A stretch of DNA of 30,139 nt, from the NCBI GenBank assembly GCA_005881235.1, contig VBEQ01000041.1:1-30139 (forward strand). Direction: 5' to 3'. Position 1 is the stretch's first letter, and the number at the start of each line of letters is the position of its first letter. Below are positions 1 through 6,750 of this stretch, in pieces. Origin of the DNA: Chloroflexota bacterium. GTDB lineage: Bacteria > Chloroflexota > Dormibacteria > CF-121. Made by a program: the position numbers and the translations under genes. The notes under the pieces are model-generated. The model was not told where the DNA came from, made no database searches, and worked only from the letters and a program-made list of their open reading frames with translations.

Positions 1-60
1 TTCCCGATCCCGCAGGTAAAGGCCTACCTCGCCGGCCAGGGGATCCCGGTGCGAATGTGA
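1..60 (+). CDS. hisF: HisF C-terminus (partial, imidazole glycerol phosphate synthase cyclase subunit)
   Basis: Frame 1 is open from the window edge and ends in TGA at 58-60, giving 19 residues. They contain the stretch VKAYLAGQGIPVR, which matches the usual end of HisF (pattern hKxYLxxxGIPVR). HisF is the TIM-barrel cyclase that works with the glutaminase HisH to make imidazole glycerol phosphate and AICAR. Its stop overlaps the GTG start of hisIE (GTGA at 57-60), the normal neighbour in histidine operons. The piece is short, so the call rests on this motif and on the context. Confidence 0.75.
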   Translation, partial: FPIPQVKAYLAGQGIPVRM

Positions 61-665
61 ACGCGCCTGATGCCGCCAGCCTCACCTTCGACGACCGCGG
101 CCTGATCGTCGCCGTCGCCCAGGAGCAGGCGACCGGTACGGTGCTGATGGTCGCGTACATGGACCGGGATGCGCTGGCGCGGACGGTCGAGACCGGCGAG
201 GCGCACTTCTGGAGCCGCAGCCGGCAGGCCCTCTGGCGCAAGGGCGAGACGTCTGGCCACCTGCTGCACGTCGAGGAGATCCAGGCCGACTGCGATAGGG
301 ACGCGCTGCTCCTTTCGGTGCATGCCAGCGGGCCAGCCTGCCACACGGGCCAGCGATCGTGCTTTGCGCAGCCCGTCAACATCCTCGATCAGCTCGATGC
401 GACCCTGCGCGAGCGGCAGGCCCAACGACCCGCGGGGTCTTACTCCGCGCGGCTCTTCGACGGTGGGCGCGCGGCGATCCTCCGAAAGGTGGGCGAGGAA
501 GCCGTGGAGGTCCTCCTCGCCGGCGCCCAGGAAAGCGATGACGCGCTGACCAGCGAGGTCGCCGACCTCTGGTTTCACACCGGCGTCCTGCTGCGGGAGC
601 GCGGACTCAGCCTCGCCGGCGTGCTCGACGTCCTGGCAGAACGACACCGGACGTCCTCGCCCTGA
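57..665 (+). CDS. hisIE: Bifunctional phosphoribosyl-AMP cyclohydrolase / phosphoribosyl-ATP pyrophosphatase HisIE
   Basis: Fused enzyme for steps 2 and 3 of histidine synthesis in the cytoplasm: hydrolysis of PR-ATP to PR-AMP, then ring opening of PR-AMP. Residues 1 to about 108 are the HisI domain, with the metal-binding set D78-C79-D80-D82 in DCDRDALLL and C95 and C102 in GPACHTGQRSC. Residues from about 109 to 202 are the HisE domain, with the acidic pairs E147/E148/E151 and E167/D170 expected of a MazG-like pyrophosphatase. The 202-aa length is normal for HisIE. The GTG start at 57 overlaps the hisF stop and implies translational coupling. It is the last gene of its operon and converges on the rhodanese gene 18 bp away. 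No clear terminator was seen between them. Confidence 0.95.
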   Translation: MNAPDAASLTFDDRGLIVAVAQEQATGTVLMVAYMDRDALARTVETGEAHFWSRSRQALWRKGETSGHLLHVEEIQADCDRDALLLSVHASGPACHTGQRSCFAQPVNILDQLDATLRERQAQRPAGSYSARLFDGGRAAILRKVGEEAVEVLLAGAQESDDALTSEVADLWFHTGVLLRERGLSLAGVLDVLAERHRTSSP

Positions 666-683
666 TCAACGCATCGACTGAGG

Positions 684-2036
684 CTAGACGGCGACCGGCT
701 CCCCCACCTCGATCGGGTTGCTGACCGGATCCTGGCTCCACTCGAACCAGCCGCCATCGTAGACGGCGATCCGCGGCCAGCCCATCAGGTAGGCGTAGAA
801 CCAGGTCTCGCCCGCGCGCCAGCCGGTGCCGCAGTAGAAGGCGACCCACTTGTCGGCGGTAATGCCCGCGTCTCCCCAGTTCGCCGCGATCTCCGGGTAG
901 GCCCGCATCGTGTTGTCGACGTTGCGGTAGTGCTCCATGTGGTACGCATCCGAGCCGCAGTTTCCCCAGACGTCGCCCGCGATCCGGCCGGCCGGGCCGA
1001 TGTAGTTGTAGCCGCTGACCGCGCCGATGTGCTCCCGCCAGGTCCGAACGCTGACGAGCGCGGCGTGTTCCTGATCGGCCAAAATCTGCTTGGCCTCGTC
1101 GATGTCGATGATGACCTCCGGGCGCAACGGAATCTGGACACCGAACGATGTGACCGGCGCGGGGTTGTTGAGAACGGTTTCGAGCGGATTTCCGGCCTGG
1201 ACCCAGTGGTCGTAGCCGCCATCGAGGAGGCGGATGTCGTCGACGCCCGCGTACCGAAGGATCAGCGCGGTCCGGCAGGCGGCGATCTGTCCGGCCCGGC
1301 GTCCCGGCCATTTCTCGTTGGCGTGGCCTTCGGTATCGCGCCCGTAGAGGATGACGGTGGTGTCGGCCGTGATGCCAACGGAGCGCAGGGCAACCTCGAG
1401 CTCTTCCGGGGTGCGGCGGTTCCAATCGCGCGGATTCTCCAGCCGGTTCGTGTCGAGGTAAAGTGCCCCGGGAATGTGGTTCTCCTCGTACTCCTCCGGA
1501 ACGCCGAAGTTGACGTGGAAGAGGAGGAATCGCCCGGCCGGCGCGGCCTCGGGGCGTCCGCCGGCGAGCAGCTCGCGGAGCCAATCGGCGTGGACGAGCT
1601 TGTCGTAGTTCGGCAGACGATCGACCGGCAGCGTTGTGTCCGCGGCCCACTCCGGCCAGCCGCCCTCGTAGGTCCGCACGCCGGAGCGCCCTAACTCGGC
1701 CAGTCTCCTCGCGAGGGGCAACGTGTCCTCGCCCCGATCGCCGTAGAGAATGACCTCGTGGCTGGCAAGGATGCCCTTGGATCGGAGTAAGCGCTCGACC
1801 TCGGGCGCATCCACGCTTTCCAGCCAGGCGCTGGGGAAGGCAACCGCGCCGCGGATGTGGCCGCCGCGAGCCGCGCCTTCGGATCGCCACCCGTTGTAGG
1901 CGGGCAGCGCCCGGACGTCGACGATCGTGAGATGAGGGTCGCCGAGGCGCTGTCGAAGTTCGGCCAGGGAGATCGTCGAGTCAGAAACACGGCGGGGCGG
2001 ATCGGCGCTGGTCATCGATGCATCGACGGCGGGCAA
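684..2036 (-). CDS. Three-domain rhodanese / thiosulfate sulfurtransferase
   Basis: A 450-aa protein with three successive rhodanese folds at about residues 22-128, 148-282 and 310-440. The repeats show in the recurring features 'IVDVR', 'H-I-x-GA' and 'Y-x-GGW/Y-x-x-W'. Only the third domain has the active-site cysteine loop (FYCGTGWRAGE, C402). The matching loops in domains 1 and 2 read LYGDRGED and LYGRDTEG and lack the cysteine, so they are probably structural or regulatory. The family moves sulfane sulfur from thiosulfate or persulfides to thiophilic acceptors; the physiological donor here is unknown. The TTG start at 2036 is preferred because GGAGGAGG lies 8 nt upstream. An in-frame ATG at 2015 has no such site. 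There is no signal peptide, so a cytoplasmic location is likely. Confidence 0.88.
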   Translation of the reverse strand: MPAVDASMTSADPPRRVSDSTISLAELRQRLGDPHLTIVDVRALPAYNGWRSEGAARGGHIRGAVAFPSAWLESVDAPEVERLLRSKGILASHEVILYGDRGEDTLPLARRLAELGRSGVRTYEGGWPEWAADTTLPVDRLPNYDKLVHADWLRELLAGGRPEAAPAGRFLLFHVNFGVPEEYEENHIPGALYLDTNRLENPRDWNRRTPEELEVALRSVGITADTTVILYGRDTEGHANEKWPGRRAGQIAACRTALILRYAGVDDIRLLDGGYDHWVQAGNPLETVLNNPAPVTSFGVQIPLRPEVIIDIDEAKQILADQEHAALVSVRTWREHIGAVSGYNYIGPAGRIAGDVWGNCGSDAYHMEHYRNVDNTMRAYPEIAANWGDAGITADKWVAFYCGTGWRAGETWFYAYLMGWPRIAVYDGGWFEWSQDPVSNPIEVGEPVAV

Positions 2037-2069
2037 ATGTCTGTCCTCCTCCAGTTAGGTAATCGTGCC

Positions 2070-2098
2070 ATTTTGCCCGAAATTGTTGACTATGTCAA
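2070..2098 (-). promoter_or_regulatory. Sigma70-type promoter of the rhodanese gene
   Basis: On the minus strand a perfect TTGACA (plus positions 2093-2098) is followed after exactly 17 nt by CAAAAT (2070-2075, four of six to TATAAT). It lies about 35 bp before the TTG start with the strong ribosome binding site. The -35 box sits inside the inverted repeat at 2085-2112, so a bound regulator would cover it. The call is from the sequence pattern only. Confidence 0.6.
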
Positions 2099-2112
2099 TC
2101 CGAATAGTCAAC
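2085..2112. promoter_or_regulatory. Candidate operator: 9-bp perfect inverted repeat over the rhodanese -35 box
   Basis: GTTGACTAT (2085-2093) and ATAGTCAAC (2104-2112) are perfect inverted copies separated by 10 nt. A second, tighter palindrome, TTGAC-TAT-GTCAA (2086-2098), is nested in it, giving three TTGAC half-sites. The element overlaps the -35 hexamer of the rhodanese promoter, which fits a repressor site. The regulator is not identifiable from the window. The site does not match the ATTGAAT-type box I associate with ArsR-family persulfide sensors. Confidence 0.5.
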
Positions 2113-2224
2113 TTCAGTGATTTGCCTCCCCCAATCAACGGAGGACCTGCTTCCCCCGAATAGGCGGCGACATCGCTCCGGGCCGGCCCCAACCTTGAGT
2201 CACTAAACAAGGCGGGGTTGAAGC

Positions 2225-3109
2225 ATGAGAAATACGAAATCGTGGATCAATTTCCTGTGGGTGCTGGTTGTGCTCCTGGCGGTGATACGACTCGCGACCA
2301 CGGCGTTTTCGCCCTCTCTGACCATACCGGTGGTGATGGCGGCCGCGGTGTTCGCGCTCATCCACGGGGCGTTGCGCTATCGCTGGAGCGGCATCCTGGC
2401 CTTCCTCGTCGTGTGTCTCGTCGTCAGCAACATCCTCGAAAACACCAGCATCCTGACCGGTTTTCCGTTCGGCCACTACCACTACACTTCCGGGCCCATG
2501 CTCTTCCTGGTGCCGTGGTTCATCGGGCCGTCCTACTTTGCCACCGCATATCTCGCCTGGATGGTCGGCGTCGTCCTCATCGGCGATGTCCGCCGGGAGG
2601 TCAGTTGGTTTACGACCGTAGCTGTCCCGGTGATTGGCGCGGCGGTCATGGTGATGTGGGACCTGACCTTTGATCCGACCGCATCGACCATCAAGCACTT
2701 CTGGATCTGGGAGCAAGGCGGTGGCTACTTTGGGGTACCGCTCACGAACTACGTCGGCTGGTTCTTCACTGTGTATGTGTTCCTTCAACTGTTTGCTCTG
2801 TTCCTCCGGTTCCGGAGGGCCGGTGCGGATTCACTACCGTTGCCCGCGTCCTACTACGCGCAGGCGGTCGCCTCGTATGCCGTGATCGGCGTGGCGGCGG
2901 TGCTTTCCTACCTCGTCTTTACCGGCAACACGGTGGTTACCGATGCCGCCGGGGTCGTCTGGCAAACAAGGAGCATCACTGAGGCAGAGGCGGCGGTCAG
3001 CATCTTCACGATGATATTCGTCTCCGTTTTGTCCGGAGTGAAAATGCTCCAGGCATCAGCCGACTTTCGGCGCGCATCAACTGCGGCTTGGACAGGGATC
3101 GCCGCCTAG
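2225..3109 (+). CDS. Carotenoid biosynthesis membrane protein, CruF/DUF422 family
   Basis: A 294-aa integral membrane protein with about seven to eight hydrophobic helices spread over its whole length. Recognisable family features are the loop with FPFGHYHYTSGP (about residues 79-90), followed by the conserved W-D-x-x-x-DP motif (MWDLTFDPTA) and WIWEQGGGYFGVPLTNYVGW. Known members (CruF, bacterioruberin-pathway hydratase) add water to the 1,2 double bond of the psi end of acyclic carotenoids in the cytoplasmic membrane. No other carotenoid gene is present in the window, so the true substrate is unproven. The ATG at 2225 has only a weak GGCGGGG purine stretch upstream. The gene starts a short plus-strand run with the unknown protein and the response regulator, but there is no reason to link their functions. 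Confidence 0.75.
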   Translation: MRNTKSWINFLWVLVVLLAVIRLATTAFSPSLTIPVVMAAAVFALIHGALRYRWSGILAFLVVCLVVSNILENTSILTGFPFGHYHYTSGPMLFLVPWFIGPSYFATAYLAWMVGVVLIGDVRREVSWFTTVAVPVIGAAVMVMWDLTFDPTASTIKHFWIWEQGGGYFGVPLTNYVGWFFTVYVFLQLFALFLRFRRAGADSLPLPASYYAQAVASYAVIGVAAVLSYLVFTGNTVVTDAAGVVWQTRSITEAEAAVSIFTMIFVSVLSGVKMLQASADFRRASTAAWTGIAA

Positions 3110-3139
3110 AACTTCGAATTGTCGTAGGAGGAAGCCGTG

Positions 3140-3517
3140 ATGAGCGAGTATGCAGGACCGATGGAATTGGCCAACGAGGAGATCAGGGAAGCCATCGATA
3201 GGTTCGCCGCGAATCGACTCGGGAGCCGCCGGCTCCCCGCGCTTCTCGAACGCACCGACGCGATGCTCACCGAGCTCGAGACCCTGAACCTGATGGAGGT
3301 TCGGCGCACCCCGGCATCCCAAATTGCCGCCTTGGCGGCGCTAGCTGCGGACCTGCCGTTCGAATACACGGCGCGCATCGGACCGGGCGCGAAACCCGCG
3401 GCGGTGATCGACGTCGTCTTCGATATACAGGCGCGCATCTTCAACTCGATGGACGGCTCGGACGGCTCCGACCGATTGCCGGATCCCGCCGACCAGTTGA
3501 TCGAGGTGGCGAGTTGA
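3140..3517 (+). CDS. Unknown acidic helical protein upstream of a response regulator
   Basis: I do not recognise this 125-aa family. It has no signal peptide or membrane segment. The first 60 residues look helical (many E, A, L, R), and a later stretch has a PFEYTARIGPGAKPAAVIDVVFD core. It contains no histidine, so it cannot be a phosphotransfer (HPt) partner of the next gene. The ATG at 3140 is chosen because AGGAGG (3126-3131) lies 8 nt upstream; a GTG directly before it at 3137 is the alternative. Its stop overlaps the TTG start of the response regulator (TTGA at 3514-3517), so the two are translationally coupled and probably work together. Confidence 0.7.
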   Translation: MSEYAGPMELANEEIREAIDRFAANRLGSRRLPALLERTDAMLTELETLNLMEVRRTPASQIAALAALAADLPFEYTARIGPGAKPAAVIDVVFDIQARIFNSMDGSDGSDRLPDPADQLIEVAS

Positions 3518-3918
3518 ACGCCGCGATCCTCCTCGTCGAGGACGAGCCCGATATCGCGCAGATGTTCAGCCTCGGGCTGTCAATCGCCGGCCACGAGGTT
3601 GAGGTCGCCGGCGATGGTTGCCATGCGGTCGATCGGGCGCGGAGCAAGCGATTCGACCTCGTCCTTCTGGACGTGGAGCTGCCGAGAATCGACGGGTTGA
3701 AGACGCTCGAGTTCCTGCGATCGAACGGGCCGACTCACGATCTGCCTATCGCGATGCTGACCAACAGCGGCGACGAGACTCAGCGCCGGAGAGCCCACTC
3801 ACTCGGCATTCTCGACTGGCTGGTCAAGAGCGAGATCACACCCGCCGAGCTGGCCAGGCGTGCCACCGCGTGGACTTCACGCGTGAAGACTGCGATCGGC
3901 GGCGAACGCATCCATTGA
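3514..3918 (+). CDS. Single-domain response regulator (CheY-like receiver)
   Basis: A 134-aa stand-alone receiver. All residues for phosphorylation are present: acidic pair E9/D10 (LLVEDEPD), phospho-acceptor D53 (VLLDVELP), switch T83 (MLTNS) and K105 (LVKSE). There is no output domain, so it must signal through protein contacts or a phosphorelay. No histidine kinase is present in the window. The TTG start at 3514 overlaps the preceding stop, and GAGGTGG about 4-5 nt upstream supports it. The gene converges on the DUF4389 gene 22 bp downstream. Confidence 0.9.
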   Translation: MNAAILLVEDEPDIAQMFSLGLSIAGHEVEVAGDGCHAVDRARSKRFDLVLLDVELPRIDGLKTLEFLRSNGPTHDLPIAMLTNSGDETQRRRAHSLGILDWLVKSEITPAELARRATAWTSRVKTAIGGERIH

Positions 3919-3940
3919 TCGGCGCCCGCCCGCGAGGTGC

Positions 3941-4573
3941 TTATGCGAGGCTAAACGGCGGATACTGATCGGTCACGAGGGTGAAGGCGTAGCCGGTCAC
4001 TCGATTACTCCACCGCATGACCCCCACCACAAAGTCGAAGAGACCGCGGGGGTACCGTCCGGTGAAGAGGACGGCAAACCAGGCGATGATCACCGCCACG
4101 ATTGCTCCGATCGCGAGAAAGAAAAGCACGATGTAGTGGGGAATGGCCAGCAACCATTTCACCAAGGGGAGCCATTGGTTGAGTTGGCGCGCATCCGGAT
4201 AGGGGAAATCCAGGTGAACCGCCTGCTCCTCGTCCGTTGACGGATAGTGGTCGTCGAGCAAAGCCAGATAGGCGCTGACACGCGCCGACAACCTGAGCAC
4301 CTGGAGGTTCCAGTCGAACCACCACCGCGGATACTTTTGCCGAAACACGATCATCAACACGAGGGGAAGAAACAGCACGCCGCCGCCGGTAGCCAGGGTG
4401 GCCGTCTCGTTCGTCGTATTGTTCGTCGTGACATAGTGCAGCGAGGCACCGGTCAGCAGACTCAGGACAGCCAGGATAGGAATTGCGACCACAATGCGAA
4501 AGGCGCTGGTCAATCGATCGAGGTCACGGTCGGGATAGTCGACGTTGAACGTAACCGGATACGTCGTCGTCAT
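3941..4573 (-). CDS. DUF4389 membrane protein
   Basis: A 210-aa membrane protein. The N-terminal part has the family pattern YPVTFNVDYPDRDLDRLTS followed by a hydrophobic helix (about residues 25-45). A second helix pair lies at about 64-80, and a long hydrophobic hairpin at about 135-170 comes before RYPRGLFDFVVGVMRWSNRV. The repeated 'RYPR/KYPR-x-x-F-D' boxes are typical of DUF4389, a family of unknown function found in actinobacteria and Chloroflexota. The ATG at 4573 is preceded by GAGGAGGG at a good spacing. It is the last gene on this minus-strand stretch, below an aldo/keto reductase relic. Confidence 0.85.
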   Translation of the reverse strand: MTTTYPVTFNVDYPDRDLDRLTSAFRIVVAIPILAVLSLLTGASLHYVTTNNTTNETATLATGGGVLFLPLVLMIVFRQKYPRWWFDWNLQVLRLSARVSAYLALLDDHYPSTDEEQAVHLDFPYPDARQLNQWLPLVKWLLAIPHYIVLFFLAIGAIVAVIIAWFAVLFTGRYPRGLFDFVVGVMRWSNRVTGYAFTLVTDQYPPFSLA

Positions 4574-4661
4574 ACGGATCCCTCCTCACGTGTTCGAGCA
4601 TGGCTCGCACTGGCAGAAGCAGGCCAAATCATACGCAGTTCGGTCGTGAGCGGTTCGAGTT

Positions 4662-4838
4662 TCAAGCATCCGGGATCTCGCGACCAAACGCCTCAACAGT
4701 GCCGTGGGCCCGGGCGATCGCTCCGATGACCGGGGCGTCGAGACGGGCGCTCTTCTCGAAGCCGTGCAGAGTTTCGTCGTAACCGTGGTCACTGATCCAG
4801 ATCTTCGTCTCCAGGAAGACCTCGGATCAGTCAAGCAT
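4662..4838 (-). pseudogene. Relic of an aldo/keto reductase with serial in-frame deletions and a stop
   Basis: Read from ATG 4838, which still has a GGAGGAG ribosome binding site at 4844-4850, the frame gives MLD-stop and then stays open to TGA at 4662-4664. The 55 residues after the stop match three separated parts of one aldo/keto reductase family. SEVFLETKIWISDHGYDET and LHGFEKSAR are the usual block around residue 70-100, APVIGAIARAHG is the helix near residue 230, and VEAFGREIPDA is the C-terminus. About 60, 100 and 50 residues are missing at the three junctions. The catalytic Tyr and His regions are gone, so it cannot be an active reductase. The block assignment is by recall of the family, without an alignment. 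Confidence 0.7.
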
Positions 4839-4886
4839 CGTCTCTCCTCCCATAGCGCGGAAAGAAAAGTCATCAAGGTGTAGCCC

Positions 4887-5966
4887 TCAGTAGATGATCA
4901 GGGAACGAGCGCCCTTACCGACAGCCATCCTAGCCAAGGCGTCAGGAGCGTCCTCCAGCCTGATGCGATTGGTCACTAAATCTTGGGGGCGGATCCGACC
5001 GGACTGCACGTGCTCGAGAAGGCGTGGGAGATCGCGACTAACGTCCGTTGAACCGAAGACGCATCCGCACAAGACCCGGCCGAAGTAGAAAATCTCCTGC
5101 GGGTTAAATTCCACCTTCTCATCTTTTTCGCCGATGCCGACCACCGTGGTCCGACCTCCGCGACGCGTGGAAGACCACGCCTGGCGGATCGTCGTCGCGC
5201 TGCCGACACAGTCGAACGCGTGGTCGGCCCCTCGGCCCTCGGTCCGGTCACGAATGCCTCGCGCGGCCTGATCGCCGGCGAGCATGAAGTCCGTAGCTCC
5301 GTTTGCACGGGCCCGATCTTCCTTGTCCGCCGCGACGTCCACGCCGATCACCACCTCCGCACCAACAAGGCGCGCGCCCTGGAGGACCGATAGGCCGACC
5401 CCTCCGGTACCGAAGACAACGACCGACTCGCCCCGTTGGACGTCAGCCGAGTTGATGACAGCGCCGACACCGGTCAGCATGGCACAGCCGAGGAGCGCCG
5501 CCCCTTCCAGGTTAACGTCGGCCGGCAAAGCGACCACTGCCGAGCTCGGCACGATCGTCTCCTCGCCAAAGGCCGCCGTCCCCAACCCGGCGTACAGGGC
5601 CGTTCCGTCCGCCAGTCGTGCGTATCGCCGCTGCCAGGCTTTGGCGGTCTGCTCACACAGATAGGGTTCTCCATGGGTGCAGAACCAACACGTTCCGCAT
5701 GAAGGCGACCAGTTCAACAACACGTGGTTGCCCGGACGGACGTTAATGACCCCGGCCCCGACCGCAATCACGGTGCCCGAGGCCTCGTGGCCGAGGACTG
5801 CCGGGACCGGTTGACTGAGAGTCCCGTTGGCGAGCGAGAGATCCGAGTGGCACACACCGGCGGCCGCGAGCCGGACGTGCACCTCGCCCGCCGCCGGCGG
5901 AGGAAGCTCGATATTTTCGATCGTCAGCGGCGAGTCGGTAGACTTCAGGACGGCGGCGCGAATCAC
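4887..5966 (-). CDS. Zinc-dependent medium-chain alcohol dehydrogenase
   Basis: A 359-aa NAD-dependent alcohol dehydrogenase. Catalytic zinc ligands are C39 (GVCHSD), H60/E61 (GHEAS) and C161. The structural zinc lobe has C90, C93, C96 and C104. The Rossmann motif is GTGGVG (186-191), with an acidic D210 after the second strand, which favours NAD over NADP. This is the class III-like group common in actinobacterial and Chloroflexota catabolic clusters. I place the start at GTG 5966 (giving 'IRAAVLKSTDSPL'), 7 nt after the SDR stop. The open frame extends further upstream, but only as an out-of-frame reading of the SDR gene. It is probably co-transcribed with the SDR and oxidises a hydroxyl made or used in the same pathway. 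Confidence 0.9.
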   Translation of the reverse strand: MIRAAVLKSTDSPLTIENIELPPPAAGEVHVRLAAAGVCHSDLSLANGTLSQPVPAVLGHEASGTVIAVGAGVINVRPGNHVLLNWSPSCGTCWFCTHGEPYLCEQTAKAWQRRYARLADGTALYAGLGTAAFGEETIVPSSAVVALPADVNLEGAALLGCAMLTGVGAVINSADVQRGESVVVFGTGGVGLSVLQGARLVGAEVVIGVDVAADKEDRARANGATDFMLAGDQAARGIRDRTEGRGADHAFDCVGSATTIRQAWSSTRRGGRTTVVGIGEKDEKVEFNPQEIFYFGRVLCGCVFGSTDVSRDLPRLLEHVQSGRIRPQDLVTNRIRLEDAPDALARMAVGKGARSLIIY

Positions 5967-5973
5967 GGCCGCG

Positions 5974-6729
5974 TCATTCGCCGCCGTCGATCGGAAGCAC
6001 TTCGCCATTGACGTAAGAGGCCGCGTCCGAGACAAGGAAAACGATGGCGGATGCCACTTCATCGGCGGTGGCGAAACGGCCGAGCGGATTACGCTCGAGG
6101 ACACGCCGAGAAATCTCCTCGTTACCCCAGAGAGCGGCAGCAAATTCGGTCTTCACGATGCTCGGCGCAACGGCGTTGACCCGAATGCCGTGAGGTCCGA
6201 GCTCGGTAGCCAGCTGCCGGCTCAACATGATGAGTGCCGCCTTGGTCACTCCGTACGGGCCAAGCCCAAACTCGGGTCGCAGCCCCGCGATGCTGGCGAC
6301 GTTGACGATGGCGCCTCCGTGCGCTCGCATCCAGGCATCGACGACAAATTTCGTGAGCACCAATGGCCCTCGTAGGTTGACCTCGAAAGTCTTGTCCCAG
6401 GCGCTGAGCTCGACCTCGAGGATCGGGCCGAAATGCGGATTGGTCGCGGCATTGTTCACCAGGATGTCGATCCGACCGAAGCGCTTGATCACCTCGTTGA
6501 CGAGGCGCTCGGAATCCTCGGAACGGCCCACGTGAGCGGCCATCGGTGTGACGGCTCCGGCATGACGCGCATTGATTCGATCCGCCGCCGCCTTTAGCCC
6601 CTCCGGCTTCCTGCCGGAAATGACTACGCCGGCACCATGGTCGGCCAGGGCAAGGGCGGTCGCCTCGCCAATGCCACGGCTTCCGCCTGTCACGATCGCC
6701 ACGCGACCGGTCAGGTCGAAATCCGGCAT
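5974..6729 (-). CDS. SDR family NAD(P)-dependent oxidoreductase
   Basis: A 251-aa classical short-chain dehydrogenase of normal length. It has the cofactor motif TGGSRGIG (14-21), NNAA (92-95) and the catalytic set S146, Y159, K163. R40 at the end of the second strand suggests NADP use. The C-terminus (GEVLPIDGGE) is the standard FabG-like ending. It is the first gene of the minus operon with the alcohol dehydrogenase. Its ATG is 21 bp from the divergent acyl-CoA dehydrogenase ATG, so both sides are likely to share control. There is no ribosome binding site upstream, and a TAGTAT box ends 6 nt before the ATG, which points to a leaderless message. The substrate is probably a hydroxyacyl-CoA or ketoacyl-CoA; this is inferred from the context. 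Confidence 0.92.
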   Translation of the reverse strand: MPDFDLTGRVAIVTGGSRGIGEATALALADHGAGVVISGRKPEGLKAAADRINARHAGAVTPMAAHVGRSEDSERLVNEVIKRFGRIDILVNNAATNPHFGPILEVELSAWDKTFEVNLRGPLVLTKFVVDAWMRAHGGAIVNVASIAGLRPEFGLGPYGVTKAALIMLSRQLATELGPHGIRVNAVAPSIVKTEFAAALWGNEEISRRVLERNPLGRFATADEVASAIVFLVSDAASYVNGEVLPIDGGE

Positions 6730-6735
6730 GGCAAG

Positions 6736-6742
6736 ATACTAT
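6736..6742. promoter_or_regulatory. Candidate bidirectional -10 element for divergent leaderless genes
   Basis: The 7-bp core ATACTAT reads TACTAT on the plus strand (6737-6742) and TAGTAT on the minus strand (6736-6741), both fitting TANNNT. The plus hexamer ends 8 nt before the ATG at 6751 and the minus hexamer ends 6 nt before the ATG at 6729. Transcription would therefore begin at or next to each start codon. Neither side has a purine-rich ribosome binding site in the 21-bp gap. No clear -35 box was found on either side. Confidence 0.5.
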
Positions 6743-6750
6743 CGGCTGCG

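Noticed and set aside
3140..3517. Phosphotransfer (HPt) partner of the response regulator
   Set aside because: The protein contains no histidine.
4827..4829. TGA in the aldo/keto reductase relic read as a recoded amino acid
   Set aside because: Other genes in the window end in TGA at the expected C-terminus (hisIE, both SDRs, ligase), so TGA is a stop here. The catalytic parts are also missing.
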